From the NCBI RefSeq assembly GCF_042685265.1, contig NZ_JBHUMX010000001.1: a stretch of DNA of 64,000 nt. One strand, written 5' to 3'. The position numbers and the translations under genes were made by a program. This document shows, one piece after another, positions 7,470 to 15,605 of the stretch. Below the pieces are notes generated by a model. The model had not been told where the DNA came from and ran no database searches. It saw only the letters and a program-made list of their open reading frames with translations. The stretch's first letter is position 1; each line of letters opens with the position of its first letter. The DNA comes from Oceanobacillus_B kapialis (lineage in GTDB: Bacteria > Bacillota > Bacilli > Bacillales > Amphibacillaceae).

Positions 7470-8909
7470 TTAATATGCTTTTGCCCAATACACTAATTCT
7501 TTTGCTTCTTTCCCACAGCATACACAGGTATCTGCTACTTTTTCCTGTTCAAATGGTATACAACGTGAAGTAGCGGTAGTTTCTTCTTTTATTTTCTCTT
7601 CACACGCAACATCCCCACACCACATTGCTTTGATGAAGCCTGGTTTTTCTTCTAGCACCTGTTTGAACTCCTCCATTGTTTTTGCAATGGATGTATTTTC
7701 TTCACGATGCGTTTTAGCTTTCGTATAAAGGTTTTGCTGCACCTCTTCTAACAATGCGGGAAGTCGACTTTCCAGTTCACTAAGTGCAACGAATTCTTTT
7801 TCACCAGTATCCCTGCGTACAAGTACTACTTGCTCTTTTTCAATATCTTTTGGCCCCATTTCTATACGTACAGGGATCCCTTTCATTTCATATTCATTAA
7901 ACTTCCAGCCAGGCATTTTGTCACTTGCATCAATATCGACACGTACAAGATCCTTTAGGCGATCGCGTAAATCGTAAGCCTTATCCAGCACTCCTTCTTT
8001 ATGTTGCGCGATCGGCACTATCATAGCTTGTGTTGGAGCAATTTTTGGAGGAATAACCAGACCACGATTGTCACCATGTACCATGATTAAAGCACCCATA
8101 ATACGAGTGGATAGGCCCCATGATGTTTGGTGAACATATTGGCTTTCTCCATTCTCATCTAAATACGTAATATCAAACGCCTCTGCAAATCCAGAACCGA
8201 AATGGTGAGAAGTACCAGATTGCAACGCTTTTCCGTCATGCATCATCGCTTCAATCGTCAGCGTATAATTTGCCCCAGCGAATTTTTCTTTGTCTGTTTT
8301 GCGTCCTTTTAATACAGGGATCGCCAAATAATCTTCTGCTATTTTAGCGTAAATTTCCAGCATGCGATTTGTTTCCTCTGCAGCATCGGCATCTGTTGCA
8401 TGTGCTGTATGGCCTTCCTGCCAATGAAACTCAGAAGAGCGCAAGAAAGGTCTTGTGGTTTTTTCCCAGCGTACGACATTTCCCCACTGATTATACAGCT
8501 TAGGCAGATCACGATAGGAATGAATATTCTTCGAGTAATAGTCACAGAAAAGTACCTCTGAAGTAGGTCGGACAGCGATTCGTTCTTGTAACTTTTCTTC
8601 GCCGCCATGTGTCACCCATGCTACTTCTGGTGCAAAGCCTTCTACATGGTCCTTTTCTTTTTGTAGCAAACTTTCTGGAATGAATAGTGGGAATGCCACG
8701 TTGGAGTGTCCCGTTTCTTTAAATTTTTTATCTAATTCGTCTTTTACATTTTCCCAAATCGCATAGCCGTATGGTTTAATGATCATCGTTCCACGCACTT
8801 GGCCATAATCAACTAATTCTGCCTGTTTTACAACGTCTGTATACCACTGAGCGAAATCATCTTCCATTGCTGTGATTTTTTCCACAAACTGCTTGTTCTT
8901 TTTACCCAA
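7470..8909 (-). CDS. proS: Prolyl-tRNA synthetase, archaeal/eukaryotic-type (ProS2)
   Basis: It charges tRNA-Pro with proline. At about 479 residues, without the internal editing insertion of the 560-570-residue bacterial type, and with the C-terminal zinc-type CVCCGKEAKELVYWAKAY, it is the archaeal/eukaryotic form also found as ProS2 in the B. cereus group. Class II motifs are visible: VRPTSEVLF, RSSEFHWQEGHTAH and GTSHHFG. I chose TTG 8909 because GAGGTG lies six bases upstream; a GTG at 8918 would sit inside that ribosome site. Expression is controlled by the T-box immediately upstream. Many Bacillaceae also have the bacterial-type enzyme elsewhere, so this may be a second, inducible copy. 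Confidence 0.95.
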   Translation of the reverse strand: MGKKNKQFVEKITAMEDDFAQWYTDVVKQAELVDYGQVRGTMIIKPYGYAIWENVKDELDKKFKETGHSNVAFPLFIPESLLQKEKDHVEGFAPEVAWVTHGGEEKLQERIAVRPTSEVLFCDYYSKNIHSYRDLPKLYNQWGNVVRWEKTTRPFLRSSEFHWQEGHTAHATDADAAEETNRMLEIYAKIAEDYLAIPVLKGRKTDKEKFAGANYTLTIEAMMHDGKALQSGTSHHFGSGFAEAFDITYLDENGESQYVHQTSWGLSTRIMGALIMVHGDNRGLVIPPKIAPTQAMIVPIAQHKEGVLDKAYDLRDRLKDLVRVDIDASDKMPGWKFNEYEMKGIPVRIEMGPKDIEKEQVVLVRRDTGEKEFVALSELESRLPALLEEVQQNLYTKAKTHREENTSIAKTMEEFKQVLEEKPGFIKAMWCGDVACEEKIKEETTATSRCIPFEQEKVADTCVCCGKEAKELVYWAKAY

Positions 8910-8944
8910 GCCTAACACCTCTTTATATAAAGTTTATTTTTAAA

Positions 8945-9185
8945 CACAAAAAATCCTCCATCCGAAAAGGGACCGAGGTTATGGTGGTACCACCCTTGTT
9001 TGCAGCCAAAAAAATGGTGCACACTTATATGGATAACGGCATGACCCGCGCACATGTTACAGTAATGATACTTTCCAATGGCGAACTCAGGAGGCAGGTT
9101 CTAATCATGTCTGCAGGAATTCACAGCGCCATTCCCTCTCTGATGCAGACAAACCAATTATACTAATCCTCGTCAACGTTTCATA
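8945..9185 (-). promoter_or_regulatory. Proline-specific T-box leader of proS
   Basis: The minus strand carries a full T-box: the S-turn AGTA near 9164, the AGAGAGGGAATGG distal-loop region, the specifier loop GAA-CCT-G (CCT at 9096-9098, proline) opposite GAGG/CCTC, the antiterminator core AAGGGTGGTACCACC (8983-8997), and a terminator (CCTCGGTCC against GGATGGAGG) ending in a T-run near 8948-8953. Uncharged tRNA-Pro should stabilise the antiterminator and allow proS transcription. Confidence 0.95.
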
Positions 9186-9195
9186 TATATTCCTA

Positions 9196-9224
9196 AATAT
9201 AAAGGCTCCAGCTTGTAAAGTCAA
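9196..9224 (-). promoter_or_regulatory. Promoter of the proS T-box transcript
   Basis: TTGACT (9219-9224) and TATATT (9196-9201) are 17 bases apart on the minus strand, about 15 bases before T-box stem I. The -35 box falls inside an inverted repeat (GTAAAGTCAAGGT/ACCTTGACTTTAC, 9214-9254) at the 3' end of the upstream acetyltransferase gene. Confidence 0.75.
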
Positions 9225-9239
9225 GGTGAGGAGAGCTTC

Positions 9240-9800
9240 TTACCTTGACTTTACACTACTAGTGCGAGGCAGTTGCTTTTCATACAAGGAAAAGCTATCT
9301 CCTTCTGCAAGTGCTTGGCCTATGTATTGAAATCCTGTTTGCTTATAAAACGTATTTAGGACAGGGTTATTCGCTATACAATCAAGACGAAGCAGTCCAC
9401 TCTCCGCGTTTATATTTTCTTCAAACCATAAGAGAAGGTCCCTCCCTATACCTCTTCCAGTATAGTCGCTATGTACGGCAAGACGGTGAATATAGAAAGC
9501 ATTCTCTTCGTTCGGTGCTCCCCAAAGCATGTGATCCCATGCGTTTTGTTTATTGGTAAGATTAAACGTTGCTACGAGGCTATTCCCATCTGTCACAATA
9601 TAGCTAACACCACGATCAATGGCTGCAACAATCTCCGAGTCTTCCTCATCACGTAGCAAAAATTCCCACTGATTTATTCCTCTTTCATGCAATCTCTTTG
9701 CAACGCCTTTTAATAATTCGATAACAGCAGTTGCATCGCCTGGTGTAGCTTGTCTTATTGTAAACGGTCCAAAATTGCTTGTTCGAAAGAATGTATTCAT
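9240..9800 (-). CDS. GNAT-family N-acetyltransferase
   Basis: It transfers an acetyl group from acetyl-CoA to an unknown amine. The 186-residue product has the GNAT core: RQATPGDATAVIELL at the N-terminus, HRLAVHSDYTGRGIGRDLL (about residues 118-136) forming the acetyl-CoA pyrophosphate loop (R-x-x-G-x-G), and NPVLNTFYKQTGFQYIG at the C-terminus. GGGGGAG lies nine bases before the ATG. Its last codons form the arm of a 13-bp inverted repeat that has no clear T-run. It lies upstream of proS on the same strand with its own promoter between them, so no functional link is implied. Confidence 0.85.
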   Translation of the reverse strand: MNTFFRTSNFGPFTIRQATPGDATAVIELLKGVAKRLHERGINQWEFLLRDEEDSEIVAAIDRGVSYIVTDGNSLVATFNLTNKQNAWDHMLWGAPNEENAFYIHRLAVHSDYTGRGIGRDLLLWFEENINAESGLLRLDCIANNPVLNTFYKQTGFQYIGQALAEGDSFSLYEKQLPRTSSVKSR

Positions 9801-9839
9801 TTCAATACTCTCCCCCTTTATTACTATGAAAAAAACTGG

Positions 9840-10391
9840 TTAAATAACCGTTGCTCCAAGGGTGTTTTCAAAATGCCCCAAGGCCCATTCATGACCAGCT
9901 TGGTTAAAGCTAGCAACGGCATCTGCGTGGATTATTATTTTAAAACCTTTATTATAGGCATCTACAGCTGTATGTAACACACAAATATCCGTACACACGC
10001 CAATAATATGCAGTTCCTGAATACCTCGCTCACGCAGCTTTAACTCAAGCTCTGTTCCTGCAAAGGCACTATAACGGGTCTTATCCATATAATACACATT
10101 TTCTTGATCCTGTTGCTGCTCATACAAATCCGCAAGCCTTCCATAAAGCTCCCTACCTGGTGTCCCAATAATGTTATGGGGTGGAAATAGTTTGGCTTCA
10201 GGATGCAACACTTCTCCCTCAACATGCCCATCGACTGCTAACACAACAAAATCGCCTGACGTAATAAACTCCTCTGTTAAGCTAACTACTTTTTCCTCAA
10301 TCGCCTGACCAGGTTCTCCACATGTCAGTCTCCCATTATCTGCCACAAAATCATACGTATAGTCTACATTGATTAAAGCGCGTTTACTCAT
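9840..10391 (-). CDS. pncA: Nicotinamidase / isochorismatase-family hydrolase
   Basis: It most likely deamidates nicotinamide to nicotinate for NAD salvage. The 183-residue product has the cysteine hydrolase triad: Asp10 in INVDYTYDF, Lys104 in DKTRYSAF and Cys137 in GVCTDICVLHT, plus metal-site residues Asp54 and His56 in AVDGHVEGE. Length and motifs fit Bacillus PncA. Its ATG overlaps the pdxK stop (TAATG), so the two vitamin-salvage genes are coupled. Other isochorismatase-like hydrolases share the triad, so the exact substrate is a family-based inference. Confidence 0.88.
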   Translation of the reverse strand: MSKRALINVDYTYDFVADNGRLTCGEPGQAIEEKVVSLTEEFITSGDFVVLAVDGHVEGEVLHPEAKLFPPHNIIGTPGRELYGRLADLYEQQQDQENVYYMDKTRYSAFAGTELELKLRERGIQELHIIGVCTDICVLHTAVDAYNKGFKIIIHADAVASFNQAGHEWALGHFENTLGATVI

Positions 10392-11236
10392 TATACATCC
10401 CCCTTATTCATATGGTAGATCTTAATATCTTGAGCTTTTCCATACTTTCTTTCCGCGGCATGGTAGGTTGGACCCACAATATCTGTATAGGAAAATCCGT
10501 GTTTTATTGCTGTTGTAACAAATCCTTTTGCCTGTTTGACCGCTTCCACTACGGAATATCCCTTTGTTAAAAAAGCCGTAATCGCTGCAGAATACGTACA
10601 TCCTGCTCCGCTTGTATTAACCGTGTCAATTCGGGGTGCTTCCAATACTGTAAGCTCCTCCCCATCAAAAAGGATATCAACGGCTGGACCATCCAGTCGG
10701 CCACCCTTTACAAGCACATTTTGGCAACCAAGTGCATAGAGATCAATAGCTGCCTGCTTTAAGTCTTGGACAGAATCGATATCCCGCCCATTTAAAAGCA
10801 AGGACGCCTCCGGTACGTTCGGTGTAATAATGGTCGCCATTGGAACTAATTGCTCCATCAATGTACGAATTGCTTCATCTTCTAAAAGCTTCGAATTCAT
10901 TTTTCCAACCATTACAGGATCTACCACTAAATATTTGTAACTAGTATCTTCCAATAGGCCTGCAACTGTCTTAATAATCTCTTCCGAAAAAAGCATACCT
11001 ATTTTTATACCATCTACGCCTACTTGCTTTATAGCTGTAGCGAATTGCGCTTCAATAGCCTCTATGGTTTGCAGGTGGACATTTTTATCTGTTTTAGGGT
11101 GCCTGGACACAATTGCTGTCAACACACTCATGCCATAGACATCCAACTCCTGAAATGTTTTTAAATCCGCTTGGATCCCTGCACTGCCTCCTGCAGCAGA
11201 TCCAGCAATTGTCATCACTCTAGCTGGTAATGTCAT
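10391..11236 (-). CDS. pdxK: Pyridoxal/pyridoxine kinase, ThiD/PdxK family
   Basis: It phosphorylates vitamin B6 vitamers, or possibly hydroxymethylpyrimidine, since PdxK and ThiD of Bacillus are close relatives. The 281-residue ribokinase-fold product has AGSAAGGSAGIQADLKTF at the N-terminus, VDPVMVGK, TPNVPEASLLL and the anion-hole motif NTSGAGCTYSAAITAFL. The C-terminal end (KHGFSYTDIVGPTYHAAERK) fits PdxK better than ThiD. It is the first gene of a two-gene operon with pncA, so both genes serve cofactor salvage. Confidence 0.85.
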   Translation of the reverse strand: MTLPARVMTIAGSAAGGSAGIQADLKTFQELDVYGMSVLTAIVSRHPKTDKNVHLQTIEAIEAQFATAIKQVGVDGIKIGMLFSEEIIKTVAGLLEDTSYKYLVVDPVMVGKMNSKLLEDEAIRTLMEQLVPMATIITPNVPEASLLLNGRDIDSVQDLKQAAIDLYALGCQNVLVKGGRLDGPAVDILFDGEELTVLEAPRIDTVNTSGAGCTYSAAITAFLTKGYSVVEAVKQAKGFVTTAIKHGFSYTDIVGPTYHAAERKYGKAQDIKIYHMNKGDV

Positions 11237-11268
11237 GAAAAAAATCCCTTTCTATATACCTTATCTCT

Positions 11269-11754
11269 TTAGAAAATCACTACAATTAAGAACCATACGA
11301 TCATCACGAGCTGCAGTACAACCTTTGCTACTGCTCCTCCAAGAAAACCAATCAACGAGCCTAGCGAGGCGCGAAAGGCTTCTTGCGACGTTCTTTTTTG
11401 TATCATTTCAATAACAAAAACGACAAGAAACGGAATAATGATGATGCCGAATGGTGGAATAATAAACGAACCAATAATGACAGCTACCGCAGCTCCTCGT
11501 TCTCCCCATTTGCTGCCCCCATATTTTTTCACAAAGTAACTATTTGCAATAATATCGGCAGCAATGAGTACCACGGTTAAAATAACCATTACGATCCAAA
11601 AGACAATATTTAATACTTCGTTATTTAACACAAAATGATAAAGCAAGAATCCTCCCCAAATCACAAGCACAGAGGGCACAATGGGAAAAATAATGCCTAC
11701 AAAGCTTAGTATAAACAATACCGCAATGACAACCCAAATAATAATATCTAGCAT
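11269..11754 (-). CDS. DUF456-type small membrane protein
   Basis: The product is a 161-residue hydrophobic protein with about four or five membrane segments and glycine-rich turns (SFVGIIFPIVPSVLVIWGG, FIIPPFGIIIIPFLVVF), which is characteristic of the DUF456 family. No biochemical role is established for that family. I place the start at ATG 11754, five bases after GGAGG; an upstream TTG would include the ribosome site. It follows plsY on the same strand with a 15-base gap and is probably co-transcribed with it. Confidence 0.8.
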   Translation of the reverse strand: MLDIIIWVVIAVLFILSFVGIIFPIVPSVLVIWGGFLLYHFVLNNEVLNIVFWIVMVILTVVLIAADIIANSYFVKKYGGSKWGERGAAVAVIIGSFIIPPFGIIIIPFLVVFVIEMIQKRTSQEAFRASLGSLIGFLGGAVAKVVLQLVMIVWFLIVVIF

Positions 11755-11769
11755 GGTTTCCTCCAATGA

Positions 11770-12387
11770 TTACTTTTTTCGAAACATACTTGAAAGCTTT
11801 GTTTCTTCTTTCTTCCATATACGTTTATAGTTCTCCAGATGTTTCATAATACTTAAAGCTGACAGGAACACGACAATCAAGGTTGGTTCTATTCCAAAGA
11901 ACAAGTATGTGGTAACAAGAAAGGATAGATACATAAACAATACACCAACAACAAGATAGTCTGTCGCAATCGTAAAGATTAGTAATATAGCAATTCCAAT
12001 GACCGCTATTTTCCAATCAATTGCTAGTAGAACACCTACAAGACTAGCCGTGCCCTTTCCCCCACTGAAATTCATCGTAAACGGATAATTATGTCCAAGA
12101 ATAACAAAGAGTGCGGTTATATAAACAAGTAGTGTTTGTGTATCCCCATTAATACCGTTTTCTTTTAAGATAAACAACGCGAGTAAAATAGCCACTGTTG
12201 CTTTAAAAATATCAATTAACGCTACGAGAATACCATATTTCCAACCAAGTAGAATTGTTGTATTGGAAGCTCCTGCATTTTTGACCCCACTGTTTTTTAT
12301 ATCAACTTTTTTGATTTTACTAACCACTTGGGAACCATGGATACAGCCAAAAATATACCCGATTAAACTGACGATGATAATAAACAT
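11770..12387 (-). CDS. plsY: Glycerol-3-phosphate acyltransferase PlsY
   Basis: PlsY transfers an acyl group from acyl-phosphate to glycerol 3-phosphate, the first committed step of phospholipid synthesis, in the cytoplasmic membrane. The 205-residue product has about five membrane segments and the catalytic motifs SGVKNAGASNTT (about residues 33-44) and GHNYPFTMNFSGGKGTAS (about 98-115). The last motif MKHLENYKRI matches the family's third motif. Several Bacillaceae carry more than one PlsY, so this could be the housekeeping enzyme or a paralogue. It appears to lead a two-gene unit with the DUF456 gene. Confidence 0.9.
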   Translation of the reverse strand: MFIIIVSLIGYIFGCIHGSQVVSKIKKVDIKNSGVKNAGASNTTILLGWKYGILVALIDIFKATVAILLALFILKENGINGDTQTLLVYITALFVILGHNYPFTMNFSGGKGTASLVGVLLAIDWKIAVIGIAILLIFTIATDYLVVGVLFMYLSFLVTTYLFFGIEPTLIVVFLSALSIMKHLENYKRIWKKEETKLSSMFRKK

Positions 12388-12520
12388 CTGCTTCCTCCTT
12401 TATTACGACTTATTATAACGTAAATAATATTAAGAAAGGAACATTAAATTTGCTCATTAAACCGTTATATCTCAGCATATTACCAGCTTTATTTGTTAGA
12501 ATAAAAGAAGTAATAGATAA

Positions 12521-12670
12521 AGAGAAACTTCAGTTGGCGGGCCGCTCACTCCCCACCAATTGATAATTGAACGAATCAGACCTCTACTGGCAGTTGATCC
12601 CCCACTTAGAATGATTGATGATTCCCTTTTTCTTGAAGTGGGGGCTTATTGCCAGTTAAGGCGGGATAAA
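12521..12670 (+). repeat. Structured dispersed repeat, family A, copy 3 (full length)
   Basis: This is the best-folded full copy. The first hairpin is TTGGCGGG/CCCACCAA. The second has an outer stem ACTGGCA (12586-12592) with TGCCAGT (12650-12656) and an inner 9-bp stem CCCCCACTT (12599-12607) with AAGTGGGGG (12636-12644). It ends GTTAAGGCGGGATAAA, 21 bases before cwlK. Confidence 0.88.
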
Positions 12671-12691
12671 TAATTTGAGGAGAAAAACAAC

Positions 12692-13270
12692 ATGCGAAAT
12701 ACAACCAGCATTTTTAGTACATGGATTATTATTATTCTGTTTCTTGTATTGCTTTTTACATTATATAACCAACAAAACAAAAAATATGAGCATCAAGGCA
12801 AGGATGCTTCCATACCATCAGAGCTCCACCCACTGGTAGAGGAGCAAATAGACAAGGTTATTGAAGAAGCTGAGAAAATAAATATAGAAGTGGTCATTAC
12901 AGATACCCTTCGGACGTTTGAAGAACAAGAAGCCTTATACGAACAAGGCCGAACAACTGAGGGGAATATTGTAACGCATGCGGAAGGTGGGGAATCTTAC
13001 CATAATTACGGTCTGGCCATTGATTACGCACTTTCCGATCAGGATGGAGATATTATTTGGGATATTGCCTATGATGGGAACAATAACGGTGAGCGTGATT
13101 GGTTTGAAGTGGCAAATATAGCAAAGGATTTAGGGTTTGAATGGGGCGGGGATTGGGAGAATTTTAAAGACTACCCACATCTTCAAATGACCTTTGGACT
13201 CTCGATTCGCGAGCTACAGAATGGACTCCGGCCAAAGACCGAACAAGAAGGCGAAGAAGTAGACAACTAG
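12692..13270 (+). CDS. cwlK: Peptidoglycan L-Ala-D-Glu endopeptidase, M15C family (CwlK-like)
   Basis: It probably cleaves the peptide stem of peptidoglycan outside the cell. The 192-residue product has an N-terminal signal anchor (about residues 9-25) and an M15 peptidase domain with zinc ligands His104 and Asp111 in SYHNYGLAIDYAL and His163 in YPHLQM, plus the substrate-binding arginine region TDTLRTFEEQ. GAGGAG lies 9 bases before the ATG. The membrane anchor suggests action at the outer face of the membrane. A family A repeat occupies its upstream region. Confidence 0.88.
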   Translation: MRNTTSIFSTWIIIILFLVLLFTLYNQQNKKYEHQGKDASIPSELHPLVEEQIDKVIEEAEKINIEVVITDTLRTFEEQEALYEQGRTTEGNIVTHAEGGESYHNYGLAIDYALSDQDGDIIWDIAYDGNNNGERDWFEVANIAKDLGFEWGGDWENFKDYPHLQMTFGLSIRELQNGLRPKTEQEGEEVDN

Positions 13271-13350
13271 CACGTACCTGTTTATAATAAATTTATCTTG
13301 AATTCAAAATAAATTCCGAATAACTATTATAACTACAAGGAGGAAATCCC

Positions 13351-14325
13351 ATGGAATTAAAAGGCATTCATCACGTTTCGGCCCTAACAGCAAACGCTAA
13401 AGCTAACTATTCCTTTTATACAGGAGTGCTTGGCATGCGTTTAGTTAAAAAAACCGTAAACCAGGATGATACATCTGTGTACCATTTATTTTACGCAGAC
13501 GTGGTGGGCAATCCTGGTACTGATTTAACGTTCTTTGAAATACCGCGTGCCGGTCGAACCTATCCTGGTGTCAGCAGCATCTCCACAACTTCCTTACGGG
13601 TAAAAAATGACGAGGCATTACAATATTGGAAACAGCGCCTCACCGAACATCAGGTCGAACATGAAGATATCGTCACAGAGAACAACCGAAACATCATTTC
13701 GTTACGTGATCCAGAGGGACAGCGACTTAAGCTAGTATCAGATGAAACAAATAAAGGGGTAGAGGCTGGCACTCCGTGGAAAAAAGGACCAGTGCCTGTG
13801 GAGTATGCGATCGTTGGACTTGGACCAAGTCAGTTAACCGTAAATGATCCAGCTCCTACCGTAAAAGTATTAACAGAGGTGCTTTCCTTTAAAGAAGTTG
13901 ATCGTTATCCTTCACAGATTCAAGGGCAACCGGACGTAATTGTATTTTCTACCGGTGAAGGCGGGACAGGTGCTGAGGTCCATTTAGAAACAAGAACCGA
14001 TCTTCCAAGAGAAAGGCCAGGTCGGGGAAGTGTTCATCATGTGGCTTTTCGGGTAGACAATGAGGATGAACTAAAGTATTGGAAAGATCGTTTACAAGGC
14101 GCTAGATTACCTAACTCCGGACTTGTAGAGCGTTATTACTTTAAGTCCCTCTATTTCAGGGAGCCAAATGGAATCCTGTTTGAACTGGCAACAGACGGTC
14201 CTGGCTTTACAACAGATGAAGACCCAGAACATCTAGGTGAATCACTTGCATTACCACCATACTTTGAACAGGACCGCGAACAAATAGAAGCAAAACTAGA
14301 GCCTCTTGATACAAAAAGGGATTAA
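13351..14325 (+). CDS. mhqO: Ring-cleaving dioxygenase, two-domain VOC family (MhqO-like)
   Basis: It probably opens aromatic rings of hydroquinone-type compounds with bound Fe(II). The 324-residue product contains two glyoxalase/VOC modules: GIHHVSALTANAKANYSFY at the N-terminus and GRGSVHHVAFRVDNEDELKYW from about residue 225, with His in IHH and VHH and Glu in GILFEL as likely metal ligands. It resembles B. subtilis MhqO, which responds to quinone stress. AAGGAGG precedes the ATG. No MhqR-like repressor gene is adjacent, so regulation is unknown. Confidence 0.85.
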   Translation: MELKGIHHVSALTANAKANYSFYTGVLGMRLVKKTVNQDDTSVYHLFYADVVGNPGTDLTFFEIPRAGRTYPGVSSISTTSLRVKNDEALQYWKQRLTEHQVEHEDIVTENNRNIISLRDPEGQRLKLVSDETNKGVEAGTPWKKGPVPVEYAIVGLGPSQLTVNDPAPTVKVLTEVLSFKEVDRYPSQIQGQPDVIVFSTGEGGTGAEVHLETRTDLPRERPGRGSVHHVAFRVDNEDELKYWKDRLQGARLPNSGLVERYYFKSLYFREPNGILFELATDGPGFTTDEDPEHLGESLALPPYFEQDREQIEAKLEPLDTKRD

Positions 14326-14386
14326 AAAAATTGTAAAACACAATGTTGCTAGAGACAGATTCTAGCTTGATCTCGTATATACGAAC

Positions 14387-14420
14387 AAAACGCCGAAGAA
14401 TTTATATCTTTCGGCGTTTT
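14387..14420 (+). terminator. Bidirectional terminator between mhqO and the oxidoreductase gene
   Basis: AAAACGCCGAA and TTCGGCGTTTT form an 11-bp stem. Both flanks carry T/A runs, so it can serve both convergent genes. Confidence 0.85.
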
Positions 14421-14438
14421 GCTTTTCTATCCTAATCT

Positions 14439-15419
14439 TTACTCTCCTGGAAATTCAATATGATGCTGTTTCCTAGCTTTCGCTGTCCATTTAGCAACGT
14501 GTCTGCTACGTTCTAAGGCATTGCTATATGTTTGCTCGTTTTGTTCCTTGACCATTTTGACGAAAGCCTCTAGCTCGTAGATCATATCTAATGGCTCTTG
14601 CTTTTCAGCTAATTCCTTTGTTTCCTTTGCCTTCCTATCATAAAAAGATAACGCATCAATTGGGGCTATATGATCCATTCTTAACGCACCATCTTCGCCA
14701 TGGATCTCAGATGGGATTGTCCCCTGAGCTACCTTGGAACACAGAATGGTTACTATAAATGATTGATAATTTAAAACAAGGGTACCACTTCCATCTGTAC
14801 CATTCTCCAGTAGCACAGGGAAATAGTTAATATCCTCAGGTTCACCAAATAAATCGATTGCCATGCTTAATGGATATACCCCTAAATCCATTAGGGCGCC
14901 TCCTGCAAACTCTTTGGAAAATACGTTAGGAGCTTTCCCGTCTTTATATGCATCATACTTGGATGAATATTGGACATATTGCAGCATTACACTCCGAACC
15001 TGTCCAACATGGCTTAAACTCTCTTTCAAACGCAAATAGTTAGGAGAATACAGATGACGAAATCCTTCAAATATATATACTCCATTCGCTATGGCAGCCT
15101 CACGTGCGTTGTTCCACTGTGTTTCATTTAAGACCATTGGTTTTTCACAAAATACGTGCTTTTTATTTTCTATACATGCCATCATATGTTCATAATGCAG
15201 AATATTTGGGGAAGCAACATAGATAAAATCGACTCCATCATCCTGAAGCATTTCGTCTAGATTAGAAAACCACTTTGATGCCCCATTCTTTTCGGCAAAT
15301 GCCTTGGCATTTTCATCCCTTCTTGAGTAAACACTGTGTAGTTCTGCAGCGCCTGATTGCTTCGCAGCCGCTATAAAGGATTCTGTTATCCAACTTGTAC
15401 CTATTGTAGAAAATTTCAT
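14439..15419 (-). CDS. Gfo/Idh/MocA-family oxidoreductase
   Basis: This is an NAD(P)-dependent dehydrogenase of unknown sugar or inositol-like substrate. The 326-residue product has an N-terminal nucleotide-binding fold, VASPNILHYEHMMACIENKK and the family motif HVFCEKPM with the catalytic lysine, then a C-terminal GFO domain (GGALMDLGVYPLSMA). The dinucleotide loop is GTSWIT rather than the usual GxGxxG, as in some family members. Its ATG overlaps the stop of the small membrane protein gene, so it is third in a panE operon, but its substrate need not relate to pantothenate. Confidence 0.87.
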   Translation of the reverse strand: MKFSTIGTSWITESFIAAAKQSGAAELHSVYSRRDENAKAFAEKNGASKWFSNLDEMLQDDGVDFIYVASPNILHYEHMMACIENKKHVFCEKPMVLNETQWNNAREAAIANGVYIFEGFRHLYSPNYLRLKESLSHVGQVRSVMLQYVQYSSKYDAYKDGKAPNVFSKEFAGGALMDLGVYPLSMAIDLFGEPEDINYFPVLLENGTDGSGTLVLNYQSFIVTILCSKVAQGTIPSEIHGEDGALRMDHIAPIDALSFYDRKAKETKELAEKQEPLDMIYELEAFVKMVKEQNEQTYSNALERSRHVAKWTAKARKQHHIEFPGE

Positions 15420-15592
15420 TATTTTTTCTCCTCTTCTTCATTATCTTCTTGCTTCTTGTTTTCTTCCTCATCTGGTAATGGGTCAACCTTATGTTTGTAA
15501 GCATACCCCTTTGATATCGTAAGCAGTGACAGTAGTAAAACAAGAGCCACAACGATGATCATAATAATAATGACAATGGTGTATGTAGACAA
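15419..15592 (-). CDS. Small single-pass membrane protein (YtzI-like)
   Basis: The product has 57 residues: a strong N-terminal membrane segment (about residues 5-25), the stretch TISKGYAYKHKVDPLP, then a very acidic and lysine-rich tail. The motif after the membrane segment resembles Bacillus YtzI-type small proteins, which have no known function. I chose TTG 15592, seven bases after AAAGGAGG, over an upstream TTG that would contain the site. It is sandwiched between panE (13-base gap) and the oxidoreductase gene (TAATG overlap). Confidence 0.7.
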   Translation of the reverse strand: MSTYTIVIIIMIIVVALVLLLSLLTISKGYAYKHKVDPLPDEEENKKQEDNEEEEKK

Positions 15593-15605
15593 ATGGCTCC
15601 CTCCT

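Noticed and set aside
8339..8608. 89-codon frame inside proS
   Set aside because: It is an alternate frame of a highly conserved synthetase with no separate start signals.
9214..9254. Inverted repeat as a terminator of the GNAT gene
   Set aside because: The 13-bp stem has no T-run on either strand and contains the -35 box of the proS promoter, so I report it only as an inverted repeat.
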